In this document: in pieces, positions 1 to 5,759 of the stretch
Position numbering within the stretch: position 1 is the first letter of the stretch
Layout of the letters: each line of letters opens with the position of its first letter
Origin: Baffinella frigidus
Taxonomy: Eukaryota > Cryptophyceae > Cryptomonadales > Baffinellaceae
Reading direction: 5' to 3'
DNA: 10,912 bases
NCBI GenBank assembly: GCA_026770585.1
Contig: MU646342.1
Location: 72,823-83,734 of the forward strand
Made by a program: the position numbers and the translations under genes
The notes under the pieces: generated by a model
Databases searched by the model: none
Told to the model about the DNA's origin: nothing
The model's input: the letters and a program-made list of their open reading frames with translations, nothing else

Positions 1-53
<53 letters not shown>
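1..53. repeat. (TA)n microsatellite
   Basis: The window opens in an uninterrupted run of alternating T and A that is cut off by the window edge, so its true length is unknown. The 58 bases after it (54-110) are non-repetitive and hold no exon I can support. Confidence 0.95.
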
Positions 54-56
<3 letters not shown>

Positions 57-110
57 TATTGCCCGTCCCAAGGAGGCCCGACCAGGCACCAGCGAGTCAG
101 GTCTCCAATC

Positions 111-270
111 CCTCAACCCTAAACTCTAGACTCCAGACCCTAAACCCTGAATCCTAATCCCACACCCCTCATCCCAGAACCCCAAACCCTCATCCCTCAT
201 CCCCCATCCCTCGTCCCTAATCCCTCATCCCCACGCCCTAATCCCTAATCTCTACCCCCAAAACGCGAAC
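111..270. repeat. degenerate C-rich heptamer block (CCCTAAA/CCCTCAT-like)
   Basis: Loose copies of CCCTAAA, CCCTCAT and CCCTAAT follow each other, mostly at 7-base spacing but with many substitutions. It looks like decayed telomere-type repeat and not an active telomere, because the units are heterogeneous. No gene is visible. The stretch 271-384 that follows is GC-rich, includes a G9 run near 350, and shows no supported feature. Confidence 0.7.
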
Positions 271-384
271 TTCTAAACCATAAACCAGGCGCGAGTGTGG
301 GTCCGAGGCCAGGCACAGGGGCGAGCGTCGGACCAAGCCCGATGTCCCCGGGGGGGGGGACTATGCCCTTCGGTGGAGGTCCAA

Positions 385-832
385 ACCCCTACTTCATGAA
401 CCATGGACCCTAGCCACTGAACCCTGAACACTAGACCATGGACTTCGACAGACAACAGTATGCCCTGAAACCTGCTCCCTGAATCCCTAACCCTACACCC
501 TGTTGTCGAAACGGGCTCTGCGCGGAAAACGTTGAGGTCGGGTCAGGCACGGGTCCCTTATATTTCAGATTTTTTGCCTTTTTGTGACATTCTATGGTTG
601 AAAATGCTGTTTTGGGATGAAAACCATGCCGAAGATAGCAGAGATGTTCATTTTTGGAGAAATCCGGCTCGCTCCCGACCTTGCCTCGATTCCGCGCGGA
701 GCCCATTTCGACAATGGGGTGTAGGGTTAGGGATTCAGGGAGCAGGTTTCAGGGCATACTGTTGTCTGTCGAAGTCCATGGTCTAGTGTCCAGGGTTCAG
801 TGGCTAGGGTCCATGGTTCAGGAAGTAGGGTT
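385..832. repeat. large imperfect inverted repeat (foldback element)
   Basis: Bases about 385-546 reappear as reverse complement at about 674-832. Both arms contain the string TGAACCATGGACCCTAGCC and the block around GACTTCGACAGACAACAGTA, with only a handful of differences over roughly 160 bases. The arms enclose about 127 bases of different sequence (547-673) that begins near CCCTTATATTTCAG. The palindromic layout makes similar peptides appear on both strands; these are shadows of the arms and not genes. No transposase is encoded. A non-autonomous foldback transposon or a palindromic rearrangement are both possible. Confidence 0.85.
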
Positions 833-939
833 CGAACCTTCGACAATAACCCCTAGACCCCAACCCCGAACGCGTACCCCAGGTGGCGGCGCGGCGAAGG
901 TAATGACAACTTCGACAAGTCAGAGCGCGGCTGAGGTCT

Positions 940-1187
940 GCGCCTAAACCCTCAGCCCTAAACCCTAAACCCTAAAATCTAAACCCTAAACTCTCAACGC
1001 CAAACCCTATACCCTACACCTTAAACCCAAACCCTGAACCCCAAACCCTCAACCCGAAACCCCAAACCCGAAACCCAAAACCCGAAACCCGAAACCCGAA
1101 ACCCGAAACCCTTAAAACCAAAACCCTACACCCTGAACCCTGAACCCGAAACCCGAAAACCCAATCCCCAATCCCCAATCCCCAAAT
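940..1187. repeat. C-rich heptamer block: CCCTAAA, CCCGAAA, AATCCCC sub-arrays
   Basis: The block starts as CCCTAAA-like units, becomes a clean CCCGAAA array near 1060-1110, and ends in four AATCCCC units near 1148-1186. The unit length stays at 7 while the unit sequence changes. No coding exon is supported here. Confidence 0.85.
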
Positions 1188-1208
1188 GTGGAGGTCTCGG
1201 CCTTGCAA

Positions 1209-1370
1209 CACACAGCGGGCTACAAAATGAATTTCTTGAATAACCCATAAGTGATCATGAACAGGTCCCTACGGTAGGCAATACCGTAGGGATAAGGGGG
1301 GTTCCTACGGACAAGGTCACTCAAAGTTGGGCCGAATCGGGCCGAAAATCCCTTCGTAGCCCGCTGTGTG
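1209..1370. mobile_element. MITE-like element with perfect 15-bp terminal inverted repeats
   Basis: CACACAGCGGGCTAC at 1209-1223 is the exact reverse complement of GTAGCCCGCTGTGTG at 1356-1370, giving a 162-bp unit. Inside, CCCTACGGTA and TACCGTAGGG (near 1267-1291) form a 10-bp stem around a short loop. The internal block starting GGGGGGTTCCTACGGA and the right end recur at 10291-10369, so this is a dispersed family. There is no coding capacity and no clear target-site duplication. The call as a non-autonomous DNA element is an inference from size and ends. Confidence 0.75.
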
Positions 1371-1457
1371 GTTACTCCTGCTTGTCGTCGTAAACCGGCC
1401 ATACGAAATGGCCCCACGGCTAAACCATGAACCTGAAGAACCCTTTCCCGAATTCAG

Positions 1458-1487
1458 GTGCGGACGCGAGTCAGAGACCCGCCGCCA
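1458..1487 (+). pseudogene. decayed copy of exon A
   Basis: The sequence from 1414 onward (CACGGCTAAACCATGAACC, then AATTCAG and GTGCGGACGCGAGTC) parallels the sequence from 1553 that leads into exon A at 1595. Only the first five or so codons of the exon are preserved (VRTRV versus VRARI); the copy then diverges into the 24-bp tandem repeat and has no GT donor. It is a truncated tandem duplicate lying about 137 bp upstream of the intact exon. Confidence 0.6.
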
Positions 1488-1488
1488 A

Positions 1489-1536
1489 TTTTTGCTGTGA
1501 AACAAAAACAGCTTTTTGCTGTGAAACAAAAACAGC
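1489..1536. repeat. two identical tandem copies of a 24-bp unit
   Basis: The unit TTTTTGCTGTGAAACAAAAA plus CAGC occurs at 1489-1512 and again at 1513-1536 without a mismatch. Each unit also contains GCTGT and ACAGC as a short inverted pair. Perfect identity suggests a recent duplication. Confidence 0.95.
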
Positions 1537-1594
1537 TCTAGGAAATATTTGCACGGCTAAACACTGAACCCTCACACCCCTTTTTTTATTCCAG

Positions 1595-1642
1595 GTGCGG
1601 GCGCGGATCGAAGCACGTCGACACACCGGGGCTGCCGCCGGG
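1595..1642 (+). CDS. exon A of a putative coiled-coil gene (intact copy)
   Basis: This 48-nt exon is bounded by a strong acceptor (TTTTTTTATTCCAG, with a real polypyrimidine tract) and a consensus donor (GTGAGTTC). Read from its first base it encodes VRARIEARRHTGAAAG, basic at the start and Ala/Gly-rich at the end. All three frames are open over this short span, so the frame is chosen because phase 0-0 joins directly to exon family B (phase 0 start). A truncated duplicate lies at 1458-1487. No family is recognised. The splice signals are the best in the window; the protein assignment is inference. Confidence 0.55.
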
Positions 1643-1654
1643 GTGAGTTCTAGA

Positions 1655-1860
1655 CCCTACTCTAAACCCCAAACATTAATCACCAAACACGAATCACTAA
1701 ACCCTTATCCCTCTACCCTTTACTCTAAACCCTAAACCCTGAACCCCAACCCCCAAAATCTAAACCCTAAATTCTAAACCCCAAACCCCAAACCCCAAAC
1801 CCCAAACCCCAAACCCCAAACCCCAAACCCCAAACCCCAAACCCCAAACCCCAAACACTC
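1655..1860. repeat. C-rich heptamers ending in a clean CCCCAAA array
   Basis: Variable CCCTAAA-like units pass into about eleven uninterrupted CCCCAAA units at roughly 1776-1857. The block fills the interval between exon A and exon family B and would be intron. The 57 bases that follow (1861-1917) begin with a G-rich run and lead to the exon B copy 1 acceptor. Confidence 0.9.
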
Positions 1861-1917
1861 ATCCAGGGTGGGGGTGGGGGCGGAGGCAAGTTCGATCCTT
1901 CGTCGTTCGATCCAAAG

Positions 1918-1957
1918 AGTAACGTGGCGGGGGCTGTGCGCGCTGATAAGGAACTAG
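1918..1957 (+). CDS. exon B, copy 1 of 3
   Basis: This 40-nt open exon is preceded by CCAAAG and followed by the donor GTGCCT. It encodes SNVAGAVRADKEL plus one base (phase 0-1). The last ten codons match copy 3 with a silent GAT/GAC change among the differences. The acceptor lacks a pyrimidine tract, so this copy may be weaker than the other two. Because 40 is not a multiple of 3, only one B copy can be used per mRNA without shifting frame. Confidence 0.45.
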
Positions 1958-1962
1958 GTGCC

Positions 1963-2061
1963 TACTCTCTCTCTCCCGCCCTCTCTCTCTCTCTCTCGCG
2001 CGCGCACGCCCTCTTTCTCTCTCTTGCCCTCTCGCGCTCACTCTCGCGCACACGCACTCAC
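1963..2061. repeat. CT-rich microsatellite with CG/CA interruptions
   Basis: Runs of CTCTCT with GCGCGC and CACACA interruptions fill the interval between exon B copies 1 and 2 and end just before the acceptor CACAAG. In transcript orientation this pyrimidine-rich strand could act as the polypyrimidine tract. The apparent Ser/Leu open frames across it are low-complexity artefacts. Confidence 0.9.
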
Positions 2062-2066
2062 ACAAG

Positions 2067-2106
2067 TCCATTGCTGCGGGGGCTGTGGGGGCTGGTAAGG
2101 AACTAG
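2067..2106 (+). CDS. exon B, copy 2 of 3
   Basis: This exon is 40 nt with acceptor CTCACACAAG and donor GTGCTTGC. It encodes SIAAGAVGAGKEL plus one base. Compared with copy 3, two charged positions have become Gly (VRAD to VGAG), so it is the most diverged copy in sequence although its splice sites and length are intact. It sits downstream of a CT/CA microsatellite. Confidence 0.45.
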
Positions 2107-2111
2107 GTGCT

Positions 2112-2205
2112 TGCTCTCTCTCTCACACACACCCTCTCGTTCTCTGTCTTGCCCTCTTTCTCTCTCTCTCGTTCACACAAACACACACACACACTCTCTC
2201 TCTCG

Positions 2206-2239
<34 letters not shown>

Positions 2240-2260
2240 TGCACACACACACACACACAC
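2112..2260. repeat. CT/CA compound microsatellite
   Basis: (CT)n alternates with (CA)n, ending in a run of about ten CA units just before exon B copy 3. It mirrors the tract before copy 2, so exon plus microsatellite was duplicated as a unit. Ser/Leu/His reading frames here are artefacts of the repeat. Confidence 0.95.
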
Positions 2261-2263
2261 AAG

Positions 2264-2303
2264 TTCAACGCTGCGGGGGCTGTGCGCGCTGACAAGGAAC
2301 TAG
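2264..2303 (+). CDS. exon B, copy 3 of 3 (best copy)
   Basis: This 40-nt exon has acceptor ACACACAAG behind a long pyrimidine/CA tract, and donor GTGCTTGC. It encodes FNAAGAVRADKEL plus one base (phase 0-1). The leftover G joins the GA that starts exon C to give a Gly codon, so B to C stays in frame. The family is three copies at 149- and 197-bp spacing, all with the same length and same phase. The protein family is unknown. Use as alternative exons or simple redundancy are both possible. Confidence 0.55.
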
Positions 2304-2345
2304 GTGCTTGCCGCGCCCCTCACACAGTGGCCCTTCATACTAAAA

Positions 2346-2431
2346 TCTGTTCGAACTGTCGGTTAATGGTTGGAATTTCGTGCGAAGCCTTCGCACGAAA
2401 TTCCAACCAGAACTCTGTTCGAACTGTCGGT
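2346..2431. repeat. perfect 41-bp palindrome flanked by 18-bp direct repeats
   Basis: GGTTGGAATTTCGTGCGAAG at 2368-2387 and its exact reverse complement at 2389-2408 are separated by a single C. On each side lies TCTGTTCGAACTGTCGGT (2346-2363 and 2414-2431). The 18-bp direct repeats are long for a target-site duplication. A foldback insertion, or a palindrome created by repair, would give this pattern. Confidence 0.9.
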
Positions 2432-2490
2432 CAAGAAGATGCCTTTGTACATGTACTGCACAGAGCAATTGTTAACTACTACCACGAATA

Positions 2491-2523
2491 TAGATGGACC
2501 GATCTGCGAAGCCCACTGTGTGG
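2491..2523. repeat. diverged copy of the 1209-1370 element's right end
   Basis: The segment GACCGATCTGCGAAGCCCAC followed by TGTGTGGG resembles GTAGCCCGCTGTGTGG at the end of the 1209-1370 element. It also matches a second copy at about 10427-10454 (GACCGATCTGTGAAGCCCAC). It is read as a dispersed fragment of the same family. The surrounding 2432-2588 shows no gene. Confidence 0.55.
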
Positions 2524-2588
2524 GTGCACCCGCCATCCGCGGTGCAGCGTTTGGCTCTCGTTCGGGCGAGCTAGGATCGTGTGAGGTT

Positions 2589-2762
2589 AGAGCGCTGTGC
2601 AGAGAAGTTGGCCACCGGAAAATGGGAAACTGGGAAAATTGGAGCCGTTGATGTCCATTTTTGAGAAATTCATGGTACCAAATTTCTCAAGAGTTGACAA
2701 AATGGCTCCAATTTCTCGATTTTCCGTTATTTCCCGTGGCCGACTTCTCTGCACAGCGCTCT
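2589..2762. mobile_element. MITE-like element with 27-bp terminal inverted repeats
   Basis: The 27 bases at 2589-2615 (starting AGAGCGCTGTGCAGAGAAGT) match the reverse complement of 2736-2762 with one mismatch. Further inside, TTGGAGCC pairs with GGCTCCAA, and GAGAAATT with AATTTCTC, so most of the 174-bp unit can fold on itself. A lone left end recurs at 8152-8175. It has no coding capacity and was probably mobilised in trans. Confidence 0.8.
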
Positions 2763-2917
2763 GCTATGCTTCGCGCTGCTCCCGTTTCCGGAAACGTGAT
2801 CAAATGCTGACTTTTGGCGTGTTTCCTGGGCAGTAATCCAATCATTAACTTATGAATCTGTTCGCATGGATAGCCTCGTGTGGCAGCGCGCTATGCTTCG
2901 CGCTTGTCCCGTTTTCC
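2763..2917. repeat. dispersed direct repeat pair, GCTATGCTTCGCGCT
   Basis: The stretch at 2763-2789 (GCTATGCTTCGCGCTGCTCC, then CGTTTCC) recurs at 2890-2917 with small changes. The second copy leads into the next foldback element. The sequence between them (2790-2889) has no recognised feature. Confidence 0.7.
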
Positions 2918-2949
2918 CGCTGGCTCAAATCTCCAGCGTGGTCCCACAC

Positions 2950-3077
2950 GCCACGCCAGAGTCTTCGAAGGGGTCGCCAAAAGTCAATTCCCCTGCAAGG
3001 CAGTAGTTTTCAAAAGTCAAAGACCGTGTCCTGACACGGTTTGAAAAAATCAACCCCCTCCTCCACTCTGGCGTGGC
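2950..3077. mobile_element. MITE-like element with perfect 13-bp terminal inverted repeats
   Basis: GCCACGCCAGAGT at 2950-2962 is the exact reverse complement of ACTCTGGCGTGGC at 3065-3077, giving a 128-bp unit. ACCGTGTC and GACACGGT at 3023-3040 form an internal 8-bp stem with a 2-base loop, flanked by TTTTCAAA and TTTGAAAA. There is no coding capacity and no clear target-site duplication. Confidence 0.75.
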
Positions 3078-3084
3078 AGAATCT

Positions 3085-3296
3085 CCCCCTGAACCCTAAA
3101 CCTAACACCAATCAATCAACACTAAAGACTATACCGTAATCCTAAACCGCAAACCATAAACCCTAAACCGTAACCCTGAACCGCAAACCGCACACCCCAA
3201 ACCCTAAACCCTAAACCCTAAACCCTAAACCCTAAACCCTAAACCCTAAACCCTAAACCCTAAACCCTAAACCTTAAACCCTAAATCCTAACCTAT
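3085..3296. repeat. telomere-type (CCCTAAA)n array with degenerate flank
   Basis: After about 110 bases of degenerate units, roughly a dozen nearly perfect CCCTAAA units run from about 3197 to 3286. This is an interstitial tract, because exons and other repeats continue on both sides. It ends just before the first copy of exon C. Confidence 0.95.
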
Positions 3297-3303
3297 CAAC
3301 CAG

Positions 3304-3348
3304 GATTGAACCTGGCATTGAGGCGACAGCAGCTAGCAGCGCTAACAG
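3304..3348 (+). CDS. exon C, copy 1 of 6
   Basis: This is a 45-nt exon after CAACCAG and before GAGAAC. In frame it gives LNLALRRQQLAALT with two bases before and one after (phase 1-1). The following bases carry no GT donor; reading on would hit TAA in the CCCTAA repeat. All six copies end CAG followed by GA or GC, so a non-canonical GA donor is inferred. Being symmetric, C copies could be spliced in tandem to give a 15-residue Leu-rich repeat joined by Gly. Comparison with the other copies shows mainly silent changes. Confidence 0.5.
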
Positions 3349-3509
3349 GAGAACACACGACACCCCAACCCCCAACCTCCAAACCTTGCACTTAACAACA
3401 AACAACAAACAACGAAAAACAGCAAACAGCAAAGAACGAAAAATAGAAAATAAAATAAAATAATCAATGGATAATAAACAATCAACGATAAACCGTAAAC
3501 CCCAACCAG

Positions 3510-3554
3510 GATTGGACCTGGCACTGAGGCTACAGCAGCTAGCAGCCTTAACAG
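3510..3554 (+). CDS. exon C, copy 2 of 6
   Basis: This open 45-nt copy encodes LDLALRLQQLAALT. Relative to copy 1, several changes are silent (TTG/CTG, GCG/GCC, CTA/TTA) and a few are not (Asn/Asp, Arg/Leu). The acceptor is CAACCAG and the putative GA donor is GAGAAC. It lies 206 bp downstream of copy 1, and the intron between them is filled with AACAAAC-like and A-rich heptamers. Confidence 0.5.
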
Positions 3555-3704
3555 GAGAACACACGACACCCTAACCCCCAGACTCTAAACCTAACACTGA
3601 TCAACAAACACTAAAAGGTATACTAATAATAAATTAAAGGATAAAGGATAAACACGAAACAAGAAACAAGAAACCATAAACGATTAACAAAACCCTTACA
3701 CCAG

Positions 3705-3744
3705 GATCGAACTAGGCAATGCGGCGACAGCAGCTAGCTAACAG
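3705..3744 (+). pseudogene. exon C, copy 3 of 6, broken
   Basis: This copy keeps the ACACCAG acceptor and the GAGAAC end, but it has an in-frame TAG at the third full codon and a 5-base deletion (AGCGC missing near 3739) that shifts the frame. It cannot contribute a normal repeat. It shows what an unselected copy looks like, next to the open copies on either side. Confidence 0.7.
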
Positions 3745-3779
3745 GAGAACACACTACACCCTGACCCCCGACGTCTAAA

Positions 3780-3889
3780 CCTTACAATAAACAACAAACA
3801 GTGAAACATCAACAACAAATACTAAACAATAAACAATAAAAATAGAAATAAATAATGAATAATAAATAATAAATAATAAACCGTAACCC
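3780..3889. repeat. A-rich heptamer tract between exon C copies 3 and 4
   Basis: AACAAAC-, ACTAAAC- and AATAAAT-like units continue the 7-base spacing in an A-rich, C-poor version. A clean AATAATA run lies near 3850-3880. Comparable A-rich tracts occupy about 3370-3500 and 3570-3690. Confidence 0.8.
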
Positions 3890-3897
3890 TGCACCAG

Positions 3898-3942
3898 GAT
3901 CGAACCTGGCACTGCGGCGTCAGCATCTAGTGGCGCTGACAG
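3898..3942 (+). CDS. exon C, copy 4 of 6
   Basis: This open 45-nt copy encodes SNLALRRQHLVALT. The acceptor is GCACCAG and the putative GA donor is GAGAAC. Copy 5 differs from it by two bases only (CTG/TTG for Leu, GCG/GCT for Ala), both silent, and the flanks are also nearly identical for about 100 bases. This is therefore a recent tandem duplication of exon plus intron. Confidence 0.55.
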
Positions 3943-3984
3943 GAGAACTCACCACACCCTAACCTCCACCCTCTAGACCTAACA

Positions 3985-4075
3985 CTAAACAACAAACAAC
4001 AAACAACACACAACAAACAATAAACAATAAACAATAAACAATAAACAATAAACAATAAACAATACATAATAATAA
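3985..4075. repeat. AACAAAC then AATAAAC heptamer arrays
   Basis: Several AACAAAC units are followed by about six AATAAAC units, all at 7-base spacing. The tract lies in the intron between exon C copies 4 and 5. The matching intron after copy 5 holds ACTAAAC units at about 4222-4245. Confidence 0.9.
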
Positions 4076-4137
4076 ATTAACACTAAACAAAAAGAATTAA
4101 AAAAAATAGTAAGTAATAAAGCGTAACCCTGCACCAG

Positions 4138-4182
4138 GATCGAACTTGGCACTGCGGCGTCAGCATCTAGTGGCTCTGACAG
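4138..4182 (+). CDS. exon C, copy 5 of 6
   Basis: The encoded peptide is identical to copy 4 (SNLALRRQHLVALT) despite two base changes. The acceptor is GCACCAG and the putative GA donor is GAGAAC. It lies 240 bp downstream of copy 4. A symmetric 45-nt length means inclusion or skipping keeps frame. Confidence 0.55.
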
Positions 4183-4370
4183 GAGAACTCACCACACCCT
4201 AACCTCCACCCTCTAGACCTTACACTAAACACTAAACACTAAACACTAACCAAAAAACAAAAAACAACAAACAAAAAACAATAAACAATACATAATAATA
4301 GATTAACACTAAACAGTAAGAATTAAAAAATAAATAAAAAAGTAAGCAATAAAGCGTGACCCTGCACCAG

Positions 4371-4415
4371 GATCGAACTTGGCAATGCGGCGGCAGCAGC
4401 TAGCGGCGCTGACAG
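4371..4415 (+). CDS. exon C, copy 6 of 6 (GC donor)
   Basis: This open 45-nt copy encodes SNLAMRRQQLAALT. The base after the putative GA donor position has changed, so the junction reads CAG then GCGAAC, a GC 5' splice site. GC-AG is more widely used than GA-AG, which makes this the most credible last copy of the array. The leftover phase is 1, which does not match the start of exon D (phase 2), so an unseen exon must lie between. The flank downstream is G-rich. Confidence 0.5.
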
Positions 4416-4439
4416 GCGAACACGCGGGGGGGGGCGGGG

Positions 4440-4710
4440 ACGCGCGCCCTGAAACAGGGAGCAGGCCCAAGTCGGACCCCTAAACCAGAAACCCGAAACA
4501 CGAAATCCGGAACACGAAATCCCGAACACAGAGTACGAAATACGAAATACGAAACCTGAAACCGTGGGAGGCCGTCTCAAGTCTGACCCCGAAACCCAAA
4601 ACCCGAAACCCGAAACCCGAAACCTGAAACCCGAAACCCGGATCACGAAACCCGGAACACGAAACCTGAAACCCGGATCACGAAACCTGAAACGGGGGGA
4701 GACCGTCCCA
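4440..4710. repeat. degenerate CCCGAAA heptamers with a triplicated GGGAGnCCGTCCCAAGTCTGA-like block
   Basis: CCCGAAA, CACGAAA and CCTGAAA units alternate with three copies of a roughly 25-base block at about 4457, 4564 and 4690 (for example GGGAGACCGTCCCAAGTCTG). The block has no GT donor and no consistent frame, so I do not call it an exon, though its copy number pattern resembles the exon families. Confidence 0.65.
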
Positions 4711-5230
4711 AGTCTGAAGCATATACACCCGGGCCCGCCTCAGAGACCAGAGCTATGCCATTTGGCATAGCGCTCGGCACCGCCAAATTGAGAGCTATGC
4801 CAAACCCTTTACCCGCCTTGGCTTTTAGTGAATCCCATGTTTTCTACTCGTTGGAAATCATTGTAGACTGAATGTTCTCCGCCAGCCTGGGTTTCCTTGA
4901 TCACAGAAAGTCCCACCCACCCACACGAGGCTACCCTTGGCTCCTACGCCCTACGGTAGGGCCCTAGGACCTGCCTAGGACCTCTTGCGGGTCAAATTTG
5001 ACCAGCTCGCCACTTAGGGGATTTCAACTGAGTCTGGCTCACCACACGAGGATGCTAGAGGGGCCTATTTAAAACCGATGTGCTTTTAAAAGAGGGCATT
5101 TGTGTAGTAACTTTCGTTGAACGGTCACGTGACGCTGCTCAAATTACACAGTCAGGAGGTTACTTAACCTTATCCTGGTACAAATACTTACAACCCAACA
5201 TGTAAATAGGTTCCTCCACCATTCTCGAGT
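4711..5230. other. unassigned unique-looking interval with small palindromes
   Basis: This is about 500 bases free of heptamer arrays. It contains an imperfect dyad AGCTATGCCATTTGGCATAG near 4751-4771, the 11-mer CCTACGGTAGG at 4950-4960, and the 14-bp palindrome GGTCAAATTTGACC at 4990-5003. No exon is supported, although phase arithmetic suggests that one (phase 1-2) is missing somewhere between 4416 and 5306. Confidence 0.5.
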
Positions 5231-5246
5231 GGTGCGCGAGCGCACC
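5231..5246. repeat. short hairpin GGTGCGCGAGCGCACC
   Basis: A 7-bp perfect stem closes around GA. It lies about 60 bases upstream of exon D copy 1, in otherwise C-rich heptamer sequence. It may be coincidental. Confidence 0.6.
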
Positions 5247-5306
5247 AGCGAACCCACAAAACCCAAACCCTAAGCAAGAAACCCTAAACCACACACCCGA
5301 ATCCAG

Positions 5307-5358
5307 GACATCGAACCGGCCGCCGACGAGTGCCGCGAAGCAGCGCGATATCGAACAG
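5307..5358 (+). CDS. exon D, copy 1 (intact)
   Basis: This 52-nt exon lies between acceptor CCGAATCCAG and donor GTTGTTG. In the frame used by the other D copies it encodes TSNRPPTSAAKQRDIEQ, preceded by one base (phase 2-0). The C-terminal part (AKQRDIEQ) is the conserved core, found again as KQREIEQ, KQREIEK, SQHEIEE and KQRATEQ downstream. The N-terminal Pro/Thr/Ser part is shared only with the split copy at 5760. Ending in phase 0 fits exon E. The charged helical core is coiled-coil-like; the family is unknown. Confidence 0.55.
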
Positions 5359-5515
5359 GTTGTTGTTTCGAGTGTAGGATCCAGGGTTGAGGGATGATGG
5401 TTCTTGACGGTGCATGGTGTGTTTTGTCCCAAGGAACAGGTTGTTGTTTCGAGTGTAGGATTCAGGGTTGAAGGATCATGGTTCTTGACGGTTCATGGTG
5501 TGTGTTGTCCCAAGG
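5354..5515. repeat. two tandem copies of an 81-bp unit starting at the exon D end
   Basis: Bases 5354-5434 and 5435-5515 match closely, both opening AACAGGTTGTTGTTTCGAGT and closing GTCCCAAGG. The unit begins inside the last codons of exon D, so the duplication copied the donor site (CAG, then GTTGTT) but not the rest of the exon. A second, exon-less donor therefore lies at 5440. Confidence 0.9.
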
Positions 5516-5520
5516 TTTAG

Positions 5521-5610
5521 AGTTTCGGGTTTTATTTCAAGGTTTAGAGTTTCGGGTTTTGTCCCAAGGTTTCGAGTTTCGGGTTTTGTCCCGAGGTTTA
5601 GAGTTTGGGG
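5521..5610. repeat. 27-bp tandem repeat, about 3.5 units
   Basis: Units begin AGTTTCGGGTTTT at 5521, 5548 and 5575, and a partial one at 5602. They include GTCCCAAGG, as does the end of the preceding 81-bp unit. The open frame across it gives a 9-residue repeat that is a by-product of the 27-base period. Confidence 0.9.
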
Positions 5611-5624
5611 TTTAGGGGACATGC

Positions 5625-5663
5625 AGTCGCATCCGAGGAGGTCACCTCGCAGCGAAACAACAG
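5625..5663 (+). pseudogene. exon D-like copy, diverged
   Basis: Acceptor-like ATGCAG precedes, and donor-like GTTACGG follows, a 39-base segment ending GCAGCGAAACAACAG. That end resembles the AAGCAGCGC...GAACAG end of exon D copy 1. In the same phase it would end AAKQQ. The upstream half is not alignable by eye. It is a possible relic, weaker than the other copies. Confidence 0.35.
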
Positions 5664-5687
5664 GTTACGGTTTACTATTTCGGTTTT

Positions 5688-5692
5688 AGGGT

Positions 5693-5745
<53 letters not shown>

Positions 5746-5750
5746 GGTGT
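5688..5750. repeat. (TTGAGGG)n array
   Basis: About eight clean TTGAGGG units sit on the plus strand, one substitution away from TTTAGGG. Here the G-rich strand is the sense strand of the putative gene, opposite to the arrays before 5300. Runs of GGG at 7-base spacing could form G-quadruplexes in the transcript. Confidence 0.95.
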
Positions 5751-5759
5751 AGGGTGCAG

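Noticed and set aside
60-110. Possible exons around CCCGTCCCAAG and GACCAG
   Set aside because: Several AG and GT/GC dinucleotides allow many models, with no second copy or phase link to choose between them.
883-899. 17-nt exon between CCCCAG and GTAATG
   Set aside because: It is too short to support by frame, has no duplicate copy, and its phase cannot be tied to exon A.
1859-2303. Ser/Leu-rich and Arg/Glu-rich frames over the CT/CA tracts (also 10465-10872)
   Set aside because: These are dinucleotide microsatellites, open in many frames on both strands. Only the short exons next to them have independent support.
3197-3286. True chromosome end
   Set aside because: Telomere-type arrays are interstitial, short, and flanked on both sides by exons and elements; strand orientation also changes several times.
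3300-4380. tRNA T-arm-like motif, minus strand CCAGGTTCGATCCTGG, six times
   Set aside because: The stem closes a 6-base loop, not the 7-base T loop, and no acceptor, D or anticodon arms are present. It is the start of exon C.
3298-4415. CRISPR-like array of repeated units
   Set aside because: The repeats are coding exons with silent variation, the spacers are related A-rich heptamers of unequal length, and the setting is eukaryotic.
3274-4646. Minus-strand reading of the exon C repeats (AAVPGSILV-type peptides)
   Set aside because: The minus frame is open in several copies, but differences between copies are silent mainly in the plus frame (for example CTG/TTG, CGG/AGG, GCG/GCT).
5495-5689. 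Frame with a nine-residue FRVSGFVPR-type repeat
   Set aside because: It is explained by the 27-bp tandem repeat at 5521-5610; there is no independent coding evidence.
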